Below are positions 1-8,961 of a stretch of DNA of 60,000 nt, one piece after another (position 1 is the stretch's first letter; each line of letters opens with the position of its first letter). Source of the DNA: Symsagittifera roscoffensis (lineage: Eukaryota; Xenacoelomorpha; Acoela; Convolutidae); contig NC_087065.1 of NCBI RefSeq assembly GCF_963678635.1, positions 39,683,430 through 39,743,429 of the forward strand, written 5' to 3'. The position numbers were made by a program, and so were the translations under genes. The notes under the pieces were generated by a model. It ran no database searches. It was not told where the DNA came from and saw only the letters and a list, made by a program, of their open reading frames with translations.

Positions 1-657
1 TACATGAACGCCGTTAAAAACAGGGTCGGAACAATCCGTTAAGTTACTTTTTATTGGACAGTGGAACTTTGATCCATTTCAGATGGATCAACCTAAAACT
101 CGCCTTATCTCAACATAACAATCATAAAACACACTCGAGAAATTTAAATTAGGGACTCACATGTTGATGCACTCGAGTACAAGGAGTAATTAAATTGGTA
201 AGCAACTCAAGAATTAGGTAATATAACTAGATAAGTTTAATACTGGTCAGTTTTGGTAACAGAAGTAAGTTCTGGCTCTAGAATTGGAGTTTTTGTGTGA
301 ACCATTGGGACACTCAAGCTGTCCACCTTTCCATTGAAGGTTCACTCTAGTTTGTTCCGAATAGTTGTTCTCTCTTCTTTTTATTATCTCTCCTCCTATT
401 TCGGGATAAGACAGCTCTTTTCGTGTCCTATTTTATATCTGGAAATTGCGAATAGCAATTTCCTGCTGTTTTTCTTGAGTATTTTCCCGCAATTGCAAAC
501 TCGGAGGTTCTGATTTTTCACTTTTTGTTTTCAGTTGGTACGAGAAAACTTAGCATGACAGGCTCCATTCGAGATTTTGAAAATTAAAACTTCACTCCAA
601 AATTACGTATTTTCGTGTCTCTCAAGGTCAAACTTTCAGACATGACCGACTGGCACA
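1..657 (-). repeat. 3' LTR, partial (truncated by window start)
   Basis: Position 1 aligns with 20940 and the match continues to 657/21595, ending in ...CTGGCACA on the plus strand. About ten substitutions and one single-base indel separate the copies (for example GATGGATCAA versus GATGGAGCAA). On the coding strand this is the 3' LTR. Its last 239 bp lie outside the window. Confidence 0.95.
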
Positions 658-668
658 TACTCCCCGGA
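658..668 (-). other. Polypurine tract adjoining the 3' LTR
   Basis: The coding strand reads TCCGGGGAGTA immediately before the TGTGCC start of the 3' LTR. It is a short G-rich tract in the position required for plus-strand priming. Confidence 0.6.
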
Positions 669-1401
669 CTCAAGATCGATGTCCTCATCGCGTGCTGTCT
701 TTGTCAGTGAATCCCCAGAAGCCCGAGTGTCACTCAAGATACAGTGCCAATGGTCATTTACAGAAGTTTGCAGCAGACTTAAGTTTATCTACCTTCCAAA
801 ATTCACGACCATATAAAATTTTCACACTATCGCTAAACAGCAATCAAAATCTGCACACACCTGCACCTTATGAATTCCCGCTTTTTAAGCTGGTGATTTA
901 AAATTTCTTTTGTCCTATTCAATCAGGAAATTGTCATGCAGCATTTTGATTTATATAATAGATCTAGCATATTAATTACGATATCTTATTTGTTAAATTT
1001 TCTTTTTCGTGAATGCAGATTTCATCCGAGTTCACCCTCGAGCCCCCTCCCTCTCAAGACTCATGACTCTAGAATTTTCCTTTTGAGCCACGGCTCACCT
1101 TGTGTTCTTCGCCCTCGAGGTACCCGATCCAGATACCTTTGACACTGTGATCTGTTCCAATAGTGCTTCTTCGTCATCGGAGCTGATCACAATCTCCTGC
1201 CAAGCCTTCAGCTGTTCATAGGATCGCATCCACTCCCTTTGCTCTTGCAATCTTCGCTTGATTCGGTAAGCTCTTCACCTTCGACTCCCGGTTCAAACAG
1301 AAGGAATTGTGAAGACTCAGGCTTACATTCTTCGCCAGGTCCTCCTCCAGTATTGACTCCCTCGCTCTAGTGTTGTCTCTGGATACTCTACCCACTCTTT
1401 T
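669..1401 (-). other. 3' untranslated region of the giant element
   Basis: About 730 bp between the last accessory ORF and the polypurine tract. Only short, unconvincing frames are present. Confidence 0.6.
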
Positions 1402-2541
1402 TCACCCCGTCGTGATCGCATTTCGATGGGTCAGCAGAAGTCTCTTGAAGGCATCTGGTCCTATCTCGGCCTGGAATTGTCGATATTCTTTTTGATGTTT
1501 CCTCATGTGATCCTTCGTCGCTACATATAACCAGGATGTTAACGTCGCGCGAAACCAAGGAAAGAATCTCAAGCGGCTCCACACGTGTCTGACTTCCATT
1601 GGTATGGCGAACACCTTGCATGCTGTCTCGAACAACTCAAGTCTCTTGCTGTAATCTATCGCGTGAATCGACTCTGCTGTTGGCGTCTTCGATTCTCGAT
1701 ACTTTGCTATGTTTTCTTCCATCCATCGTAGAGCCAGCATTGTGCTCACCACCAAGATGGTCACTTTTTGTTGATGATCGGGTAATCCCAACGACCTGAT
1801 TTCTTCTACATCCCAGATCAGGCAGAGATTGGCTTGGTCTGGGTACCACACTGTCTGCGCCAGACAGTGGCATGGACAATCCCCGTGTGTGAGGTCGATG
1901 CTCCTAAGATTGCGTTCTCCCGAGGCTTCCAGGAGAGGCTCAAGTTCCATCATCTTCTCGTGTATCACGTCGACTTCTCCCAAGTTTGGGGCACCTACCA
2001 TGGGTTTCCCAATCACGTTTTGTCTCACGAGGTCACTTGTATTTTCGCTCTTCAAGCCTAGAAGTTCTTCACCCCAGATTTCACTCAAGTCATCCCTTTT
2101 TTCTTTAGGCACTGTTCCTCGGACCTTCCTCAACAGCTTGTGTGAATGATGTGACATCCGAGCTAGTCTTACACATTTGGGCACTGAGAAGGCTTTGTCT
2201 ACCAATATCCTCTGGCTGGACACTTCTACCATCGCCATGTGTAATGGATAGTGGCTGCCACATAGGTTGGCCATCACTGACCCCACTAGGGACTTCGCAT
2301 TTAGAGGCAGTCCATAGGCTTCGCTCATGGGAAATCCCATCTTCGCTTCGAGTCCAACCTTCCAACTCTTGATGTGTTTCTGGGTCACTTGCAACACTCG
2401 GGGCCATGACTCCACGCTCAACGCGGTCACCAAGTGGTGTTCTGACTCTAGCCTCTCCAGTGACTGGAGACTACACATTCTTGAGAAGAATCCCAGAGAT
2501 GTTGCTAGGTTCACAGTGGTACTCGCGTAACACTCAGCCAC
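1402..2541 (-). CDS. Accessory ORF of unknown function, in frame with the preceding ORF (379 aa frame)
   Basis: The listed start is GTG, but the frame is open back to the TGA at 2586-2584 that ends the previous ORF (15 more codons), and the first internal ATG is at residue 22. The product looks globular, with Trp-rich segments in the C-terminal half (VWSRLRFFPWFRATL) and a Cys/His cluster (THGDCPCHCLAQ). No domain is recognised. It is the last ORF before the 3' untranslated region. Dependence on readthrough or reinitiation is inferred from the absence of an ATG at its start. Confidence 0.62.
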   Translation of the reverse strand: MAECYASTTVNLATSLGFFSRMCSLQSLERLESEHHLVTALSVESWPRVLQVTQKHIKSWKVGLEAKMGFPMSEAYGLPLNAKSLVGSVMANLCGSHYPLHMAMVEVSSQRILVDKAFSVPKCVRLARMSHHSHKLLRKVRGTVPKEKRDDLSEIWGEELLGLKSENTSDLVRQNVIGKPMVGAPNLGEVDVIHEKMMELEPLLEASGERNLRSIDLTHGDCPCHCLAQTVWYPDQANLCLIWDVEEIRSLGLPDHQQKVTILVVSTMLALRWMEENIAKYRESKTPTAESIHAIDYSKRLELFETACKVFAIPMEVRHVWSRLRFFPWFRATLTSWLYVATKDHMRKHQKEYRQFQAEIGPDAFKRLLLTHRNAITTG

Positions 2542-2583
2542 TATCTGTATCCCACTTTTCTCCCTTTCGGTGATGTCCTCAAA

Positions 2584-4290
2584 TCAGGTGACTAGGTCTT
2601 CCTTCTGGAAAGACTGTATCCTGACACATGATCGTCCATCGCAGGTGTGCTCGCTATTCCCACACGTCGAGTCAACACAACTGCCCGGCTCCATCTTTTT
2701 TGTCGACCCTGTTCCACTCGTCGTCTCGCTTGACTCCTTCACTTGAGGCAGGATCAGTCTATGTACTATACTCAAGGTCGCCAAATCTTCATCTTCTGTC
2801 GGCGCTAATCTCACTCGCTCAGTGACTTCCTCGATCAGGCTCGCATGGGGATGTGGACACCAGGAGGGCCTGAGCAATTTCCACACTACTCCCAGATTCG
2901 TGGTCAACATGCCGTTCCCGTTACCCATTTTTAGTTCCACCCTCTTACTTGAGCGTGGCACACTTATTACTTCCGGTGTTCTCTCGAGAATCAGACCTAG
3001 ACTAGGTCTCTCTCTTTCCACAGGGTCTATCTCCATTATCCTCTCTGTCCAGAACTTCAGCAGCTCCGCCACCTCATAGTTTCTATGGGCACCTCCAGCT
3101 TCTAAGTCTAAGAAAGGGTTGTATGCTATCCCCACCACTCCAGACACATACTGATACTCTCCCTTCTTGTTGGGTTTCAAGTACTCTCCTGAAGAAGCCA
3201 AGTTACGGTGAACGTCGTGTTTCTCCTCGAACTTCTTGTTGTAGAATCTCCGTATCTCATCTAACTTCCTGTGGCTCTCTAGAGATTGCCTAGAACCATC
3301 CTCCTTTTCTATCCCAGTACTCTGGTACACATTCAAGATGACTGTGGAGACTCTCCTTTCCAGCGTCTTGCTTCCAATTGCTCTCTGGTGACATGCTAGG
3401 ATGGTACTGTCAGTCATCATTGACATTGTCCATCTCAAGAAACAGGTAGCATCTTTCCTCCTTGCCAGACTCAAGCCTGAGTTGTCCCTAGCAACGTGCT
3501 GCATCAGCATTCGATATACCTCTAGATTCTTGCCTCCCAACTTCAACTTGTCGTACGAAGTCAGTGTCTCTAACTCTATCCCCAAGAGGCTCCACGGGAA
3601 CATCAGTTGTCCTGCGGTCCTAATAAAAGGATTTGTTATCAACGGCGATGCCGATGAGGATGTTCTCATCGCTTCTTCAAAATGATCCTTTAACAAGTTC
3701 TGCCAAGTTCTTTTCAGTTGGCTCCCCAATTCTAATTTATTGATACCAGCCTTCTGCTGGGTAGCCCAGTTGCGTCGTTTGCGTGACACTCCACTGTCGA
3801 GCTTCTTCAGGCAGTCTCCCAATTCCTGCAATGTTTCCAGGGCCACCCACCACGGTCGGGCGGTGTTCCTCGTTTTATTTTTCTCAAGAGGATCGCTAGT
3901 CACTTGCTTCCCGATAGCCTGGTGTTCATTTGAGACCCATTCTTTGCCGACGTCTACTTCCCAGGTCTGCCCGCTCGTCGAACCTCGCTTCATTTTTATC
4001 CTCTGAGGCTTGAAGTCTTCTTCCGTTGTTGAGCTGGTGGGGATCTCCATCTCCTTTTCTACGTCGAGCAGTTTCCTCGGCTCGTAGCTACTCTTGTAGG
4101 CTGCTGTCTTCCATCGTGCCAGAACCATGGGGGCCGTCTCTCTCAAGTTTTTCTCCGAGACCGCATCCGCTGAAGGACTGCCCAATCCCTCCACGTCTCT
4201 CTTCCTCTTGCGAGACCTCACGTCTTTACCCGGGGGCGTTGTCGTTATCATCACTGATTCGACTTCCTTGTCTCCGTCCAACCCTTCCAA
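2584..4290 (-). CDS. Accessory ORF of unknown function with basic N-terminus (568 aa frame)
   Basis: The frame opens at TTG. The first ATG is at codon 14 (4251), a likelier start. Near the N-terminus RSRKRKRD resembles a nuclear localisation signal. The first 130 residues look disordered. The central part (about 150-480) appears folded (WWVALETLQELGDCLKKL, QLMFPWSLLGIELETL) but matches nothing I recognise. The C-terminus has clustered Cys residues (CVDSTCGNSEHTCDGRSC), possibly metal-binding. It ends in a single TGA, after which the same frame continues without another stop into the 379-aa ORF, so the two may be one protein by readthrough or were one ancestrally. Confidence 0.68.
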   Translation of the reverse strand: MEGLDGDKEVESVMITTTPPGKDVRSRKRKRDVEGLGSPSADAVSEKNLRETAPMVLARWKTAAYKSSYEPRKLLDVEKEMEIPTSSTTEEDFKPQRIKMKRGSTSGQTWEVDVGKEWVSNEHQAIGKQVTSDPLEKNKTRNTARPWWVALETLQELGDCLKKLDSGVSRKRRNWATQQKAGINKLELGSQLKRTWQNLLKDHFEEAMRTSSSASPLITNPFIRTAGQLMFPWSLLGIELETLTSYDKLKLGGKNLEVYRMLMQHVARDNSGLSLARRKDATCFLRWTMSMMTDSTILACHQRAIGSKTLERRVSTVILNVYQSTGIEKEDGSRQSLESHRKLDEIRRFYNKKFEEKHDVHRNLASSGEYLKPNKKGEYQYVSGVVGIAYNPFLDLEAGGAHRNYEVAELLKFWTERIMEIDPVERERPSLGLILERTPEVISVPRSSKRVELKMGNGNGMLTTNLGVVWKLLRPSWCPHPHASLIEEVTERVRLAPTEDEDLATLSIVHRLILPQVKESSETTSGTGSTKKMEPGSCVDSTCGNSEHTCDGRSCVRIQSFQKEDLVT

Positions 4291-4331
4291 CTCTTGCCTC
4301 CCCCTGCTCGAGCCTTAAGGATATTACTACT

Positions 4332-6158
4332 TTAAATTATATTACTAGTTCCGATCTTATCCCCCCTTACATGTTCAATTATTTTATCGTCAGTTTTTTG
4401 TTTCGGAGTAGAGCTGTCTTTAGATTTGTCTTCTCTGGTCTTTCGTGGTGCCTTCCTCAACTCGACCATCTTGCTCAGCAGCTCTCCTCTAGCTTTCTCC
4501 TCCAGACCTGTCCCCATCAGGATAGGTTCTCCGAACTTCACCACCGTGTCCCACAGCTCCTCCTTAAAATCGTTCAATGTGGTGTCGTCGTCCACTTCTC
4601 GATTAAAATCGCTCAAGAATTTTCGCCAAGCATCCGCATCCAGAATGCCTAGGAAGGCATCCCTGTTTCCCTCGAAGGTGTTCTTCTCCCTTTTCTCCGC
4701 ACTCAGGAAGATCATTCCCATGTTGGGATTCTCGCTCGTCAGTGGCAACTCTAGGTTCTTGTGGGGAGATGAGGTCAAAGGTGGCGTGGGGATGTCTGCC
4801 CAATTTTCTCCACTTAGATCTTTCAACCTTTCTTGCGTGGTGAACTCTTCCTCTGATGGCTTCTGCTCCGGTGTATTTCCCACCTCCATATCCTCTCCTG
4901 CCTCACTGAGAGTCTCATCCATGCTCTCCTCCCCCGATTCTGCTTCTCTTCTTTCAAGAATCCTTCTGAATCGATCTTCTACGGGACCACTCCTTTTATC
5001 CCCAGGGGTGTCCACTGATAGGGGTGATGGTGTAGCTGGACCCGTTTCCTTATACTCTGTCAGAGCCACATGCAAGGATGGGCCTGCTGCATCCAGCTCC
5101 TTCCCCTCCTGTCTCATCTCCACTTGCTCCAGTCCGTAAGGTGCCCGGTATCTTCTCGTGGCAAACACCATCTCATCTCCTTTTAGTGCGATGTGTCCTT
5201 CTTTCACGATCATCCTGCCATCGTCCCACACCGGCAACTTATTCTCTAGACCTGCCCGCTCAAGTGTTCTCAAGGCATCTCGTACCTCGAACTTCGGGGG
5301 CATCGACCCTCTCATTTTCTTGGCTTGAGTTGTCCATGAATTTATTTTCGTATCGCTGGTATGAAAATAGATCGCTGCAGAGTAGCCGATGAAGAGAGAA
5401 TCCCAGCCGTCGATGAACTCCTTCTGCTGTTCTTCGGTTGCTGCTCTCGCGAAAAGGGACGGGACCACCAGGGGGCTGTTCATCCCCAGGGTCATTCTCC
5501 TCACTGTTGGAAATTCTGGAATGCTTGCCGGCAGGACTTCCTTCTCCAATATCGCCTCTAGCTCCCTTTTCACCAGCTCGAAGTTTTTCTTCCACGCGGG
5601 AATTCTCAAGATCTCTTGTCCATCTGCTGTCAGGGGATTTAGGTTCCAGAACTTGGGATAGGTTTCGATGGGGCCTTCGCGCTTGCCTCCCATCCTGCAC
5701 TGCAGTTGTCCTCGAAAACTGTACACCACCAACTCCGGATCCTTCACCTTTCCGAAGAGCCCCGTATTGGTCATCTGTGCCCTTAGCACCTCCTGCTGAC
5801 ACCAATTAAGTTTCGTCCCATCTAGTACGCTTACGAGGCTCACGTGGGTCACCGAGTGTCGATAAGCTTTCACCAGAGGATCTGGAAACGCGAACGTGAC
5901 GGCCGGTCCATAGATACAGGTTACGACCTCCCCTAGCCCCCGGATCATCCCCATGGGGTCCGATCTCATGGCCAGGCATAGGTCCGTCAATAGAGGCATG
6001 CCCCCATTCACTTTCCTCCACTCCTCGCTTGTCTTCGGGCTCTTTTCTTCACCAGTCAGGTGCCGGTTCTGCATCAGCAGGTACTGTATCAGCAGCGTCT
6101 TTAGCCCGGCAGCACACTTATACGAGTAGGTGTCAAAACTCGAGTGTGTTTTTCCCAT
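4332..6158 (-). CDS. Accessory ORF of unknown function (608 aa)
   Basis: It starts with an ATG (6158) four codons after an in-frame TAG, so the start is well defined. The N-terminal 350 residues look like a folded domain of ordinary composition (for example GEVVTCIYGPAVTFAFPDP and WDSLFIGYSAAIYF) that I do not recognise. Residues about 360-480 are Glu/Pro/Ser-rich and probably disordered. A second compact segment follows (DAFLGILDADAWRKFLSDF) before a Lys-rich tail. No catalytic motif, signal peptide or zinc finger is evident. It is tightly packed between the hydrophobic ORF and the next accessory ORF, with 41 nt to the next open frame. It stays open over 1.8 kb in a young element, which argues that it is used. 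Confidence 0.7.
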   Translation of the reverse strand: MGKTHSSFDTYSYKCAAGLKTLLIQYLLMQNRHLTGEEKSPKTSEEWRKVNGGMPLLTDLCLAMRSDPMGMIRGLGEVVTCIYGPAVTFAFPDPLVKAYRHSVTHVSLVSVLDGTKLNWCQQEVLRAQMTNTGLFGKVKDPELVVYSFRGQLQCRMGGKREGPIETYPKFWNLNPLTADGQEILRIPAWKKNFELVKRELEAILEKEVLPASIPEFPTVRRMTLGMNSPLVVPSLFARAATEEQQKEFIDGWDSLFIGYSAAIYFHTSDTKINSWTTQAKKMRGSMPPKFEVRDALRTLERAGLENKLPVWDDGRMIVKEGHIALKGDEMVFATRRYRAPYGLEQVEMRQEGKELDAAGPSLHVALTEYKETGPATPSPLSVDTPGDKRSGPVEDRFRRILERREAESGEESMDETLSEAGEDMEVGNTPEQKPSEEEFTTQERLKDLSGENWADIPTPPLTSSPHKNLELPLTSENPNMGMIFLSAEKREKNTFEGNRDAFLGILDADAWRKFLSDFNREVDDDTTLNDFKEELWDTVVKFGEPILMGTGLEEKARGELLSKMVELRKAPRKTREDKSKDSSTPKQKTDDKIIEHVRGDKIGTSNII

Positions 6159-6181
6159 CGACAGAGGCTAACCGTATTTCA

Positions 6182-6427
6182 TCAGTCGGTGAAATGACAC
6201 CAGTGCCCGTGGGTTAGAAGCACCAATGTCAAGTATCCGTCTATCCGGAGGGTGTCCACGCCCCGACTGAACATGTATGCTGGGCCCATATTAAACAGGT
6301 ACCTTGGGTAAACCAGGTACAGTGCCAGCAACAGACTGATGGGCATATTCAATACTTCCTGTATGAAGGCTTTAAAGATGGTCTCTTTCGCGCTATACAC
6401 TCCGCCAGGAACTCCTTTCCCCAACAA
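6182..6427 (-). CDS. Small hydrophobic ORF overlapping the SGNH ORF in the -1 frame (81 aa)
   Basis: It overlaps the last 79 nt of the SGNH ORF. It contains a hydrophobic segment (MPISLLLALYLVYPRYLF) and ends 23 nt before the next ORF's ATG. In the overlap the SGNH frame reads TGG GGA AAG, a G GGA AAG heptamer that would shift -1 into this frame, although Z = G is weak in eukaryotes. There is no ATG at its upstream boundary. It may therefore be a transframe C-terminal extension with a membrane segment, or simply a chance frame. Confidence 0.35.
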   Translation of the reverse strand: MLGKGVPGGVYSAKETIFKAFIQEVLNMPISLLLALYLVYPRYLFNMGPAYMFSRGVDTLRIDGYLTLVLLTHGHWCHFTD

Positions 6428-8790
6428 GGACTCAAGAACTCAAGAATCTCGTGATCCCTCCTCGTCCTCAGCTCACCCCTTGCGTGCTCCCTCCAGAATC
6501 CTCCAATCTTGACTTCGTTTGCTGCTGTGACGAACCTGCCAACCGTCATTTCCCTTTTCTCGGCCACTCCCAGCTGCTCCTCAAGAAAATCCCAGATCTG
6601 CTTCACCAGAAGCGGAGCATCTTCTCTTGTCTTCTCCGTGGCGTTCTCCAGCCTTGGTGTCAGGAAAGGCCACCTGCCTCCCTCTTGTGTCAGTCGATAC
6701 ACCATCAACTCCAGCTGCTTCTCCGATGCGGCCACGTTCTTCCTCTCGTTGCTCGGCCCTCTAGATTTACTGGTGGAGCTTGTGATGGTCACCTCCATAT
6801 TTCGAAACCACAGACTGGCCGTCAGGTGAGTCACCACTGGATGATCGTCCCCTATAATCGGACTGAGCTTGAGTTGCCTAGCGAAGTTAGATATCTCCAG
6901 CAAGAGGACCTCGTCCAATACGATGAGGATGTCGGCCAACTCGTGAAAGCCCCTCAACGCGTGGGACACATCCGCCCACGCCGCCGCGAGTTCCGACCTG
7001 CGAAGTCTCAAGTTCGTAGGTTCCAGTTCCCGATTGGGAGCTGCCATCAGAATACGCCATCCATTCCCTTCTGTTATCAAGATCAAGATCGCATACACAA
7101 ATTGCAGAGCGGGAGGCATGCTCGCGTACCCGGGGGACGTCGTGAACGCCACTTTTGTCTTGGAGCCAAATCGTGAGGCAACGTTCTCTTGTACTTCATT
7201 CATGGCTGCAAATAATGTCTGGATGGCTTCCCAGATCTTCTTCGGCGTAGGTTCATCACCCTTGAGCTGCTCAAGAAACCCCGTCGCATGCAAGTGATCG
7301 TTCATCCCTGCGCACAGCAGTAGCTCAGGCTCGCAAGGCATCTCCGATTTTACTGCCACCACCAGGGTTAACATCTGGTTTAGCTCCGCTCCCGGCAATG
7401 AATATATCAGAGTTTCCGGCCAAAACAATTTGGGAGACGTCCCCTCAAAGTCCGATCCCGCCACGATGACCACCCTCGCTGCGGCTGGGTCTGCCCTGTC
7501 ATAAACAGCTAAGGTTTTGGCCAGCTGCGTATTCCCGCAGGGTTTCCCGTATCTGGGGTCGTTGGCTAGTTTCGTACCTTCATACGCAGCGTCTGGTAAT
7601 TCCATCTCTCTCGGATCCATCAGCTTGTCCACCACCCTCAACTGTGCTGGAGTGGCCACCCTAATCCTGGCAATGCTGGTTCGGTGTTTGGGAGGCTCCA
7701 CCACGAATCCCGGACTCCCTAATGACTTGAGAGGTCTATAGTTAATAGGTCCCATCACCGATTTTGTGGGAATCCCAGTCAGATCCGCCGTCTCCGTCAT
7801 TTTGGCTCTCGAGAAGTGTGTCTCGTGAGCCTTCAGCCAGACCACGCACTGGAGTCTACCCAAGTCTTCGTTCGACACCTGCTCAAGACCCAAAGCTTTC
7901 GCTAACTCTAGCCTGCACTCCAGGTCTTCCAAGGCCAGCTCCTTGACATTCTCCACATATTTCGACCTGCTGGTCTCCGCTGGTCTCTCCGGTTTCTTCT
8001 TCTCCGCCACCACCACCGAGGATATTATCGATCCCTGAGGAGTTGATGACGTTGCCTCATCAGCCTCCATGGGCGCGGCGCCCGGCAACTTGGTTCGGCT
8101 GTTCCGCGAACTGTCTCTAGAATCGGCCATCGCACCCAAGCGACTGGACAAAGCCCTCGAGTTGAAGAAGGGTGGATTTGGGGGTGGTCCGAATGGGACC
8201 TGTGCCGTCTCTAGCAACTCTGCCTCCAATGCGCTTATGTGCCTTTGGAAGACGTCATTCAACCACTCCACCCCTCTGGGCCTATCAAAGTGAATCCCAT
8301 CCGAGGATGCATCGTCAGGGAAAGCAGATAGCTCCATTTGCTCGGCCACGTCCAACAACCCAACGGGGAGGACACTTCTTCGGTTTATCTGCCTGATTAT
8401 TTCGTTCAGGTTTCGCACTTTTGTGTTAATCTCCATTGCATGCTGGTCCGCTTTTATGTTGTAAGGGATGGTGCACACCGTAAGAATAGCCGGATCCATT
8501 TGAATCCGCAATTCCTCAAGAATGCAGCTCATCTTGTCGTGCAGCCTCGCAACCTTCCTTGCTTCTCCCCTGGACACGTCATTCGTCCCGATCATCAGAG
8601 TCACCGTGTATACTCTTGCCATACCTAGCATCTCAAGTGTCGCTAGCATCTGCGGCGTCGCGGCTCCAGCGAAGCTCAAGATCCCCGTTTGCCAATGGTA
8701 CTGGATCCGGGTCAGCACCCGCAACAAGCTGTCCCCTATGATCAGGTGGACCGCCCCCTCGGACACACGTGGCTGCGTGAGGTATTCCAC
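6349..8790 (-). CDS. Accessory ORF: double SGNH/GDSL-hydrolase-like protein (813 aa frame)
   Basis: The N-terminal domain (about 14-190) shows the SGNH blocks in order: IIGDSLLRV with Ser21, Gly42 in FAGAATPQM, IGTNDV with Asn70, and SSDGIHFD with Asp164 and His167. The family contains esterases and acylhydrolases, and all four landmark residues are present. A second region (about 437-640) repeats the layout, VIVAGSDF (445-447), LPGAEL (Gly467) and LLCAGMND (495-498), with almost the same spacing. Its nucleophile block is GSD instead of GDS and no D-x-x-H is visible, so it looks non-catalytic. A low-complexity linker joins the domains. The frame begins at GTG after a TGA and has no ATG upstream of Ser21, so translation must enter from upstream. 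GDSL-type esterases are known in ORF1 of some CR1/L2 LINEs. Confidence 0.8.
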   Translation of the reverse strand: MEYLTQPRVSEGAVHLIIGDSLLRVLTRIQYHWQTGILSFAGAATPQMLATLEMLGMARVYTVTLMIGTNDVSRGEARKVARLHDKMSCILEELRIQMDPAILTVCTIPYNIKADQHAMEINTKVRNLNEIIRQINRRSVLPVGLLDVAEQMELSAFPDDASSDGIHFDRPRGVEWLNDVFQRHISALEAELLETAQVPFGPPPNPPFFNSRALSSRLGAMADSRDSSRNSRTKLPGAAPMEADEATSSTPQGSIISSVVVAEKKKPERPAETSRSKYVENVKELALEDLECRLELAKALGLEQVSNEDLGRLQCVVWLKAHETHFSRAKMTETADLTGIPTKSVMGPINYRPLKSLGSPGFVVEPPKHRTSIARIRVATPAQLRVVDKLMDPREMELPDAAYEGTKLANDPRYGKPCGNTQLAKTLAVYDRADPAAARVVIVAGSDFEGTSPKLFWPETLIYSLPGAELNQMLTLVVAVKSEMPCEPELLLCAGMNDHLHATGFLEQLKGDEPTPKKIWEAIQTLFAAMNEVQENVASRFGSKTKVAFTTSPGYASMPPALQFVYAILILITEGNGWRILMAAPNRELEPTNLRLRRSELAAAWADVSHALRGFHELADILIVLDEVLLLEISNFARQLKLSPIIGDDHPVVTHLTASLWFRNMEVTITSSTSKSRGPSNERKNVAASEKQLELMVYRLTQEGGRWPFLTPRLENATEKTREDAPLLVKQIWDFLEEQLGVAEKREMTVGRFVTAANEVKIGGFWREHARGELRTRRDHEILEFLSPCWGKEFLAECIARKRPSLKPSYRKY

Positions 8791-8961
8791 TCAAGCTGCG
8801 TCATGGAAGCAATCTCTCCTGTCTCTCTGCGCCGTGCTCCAGTCCATCCGATTGTGCCTGTGGTATCTACCTTCCGTATTCTTTTTGTAACTCGAGATTA
8901 CCACACTCCTGACAGGTTGCACCCCCCACGTCGAGGGTAAGTCCACTCTTGCTGGACTCTA
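8791..8961 (-). other. In-frame stop-bounded bridge between the coiled-coil and SGNH ORFs
   Basis: The coiled-coil frame ends in TAG (8961-8959). The same frame then stays open for 55 codons to a TGA (8793-8791), and the SGNH ORF follows immediately in that frame with no ATG before its catalytic serine. This is either a leaky-stop polyprotein or an ancestral fusion broken by two nonsense mutations. Confidence 0.75.

Noticed and set aside
4332-8790. A classical envelope glycoprotein among the accessory ORFs
   Set aside because: No signal peptide, furin site, fusion peptide or C-terminal anchor is visible in the large ORFs; only the small 81-codon frame is hydrophobic.
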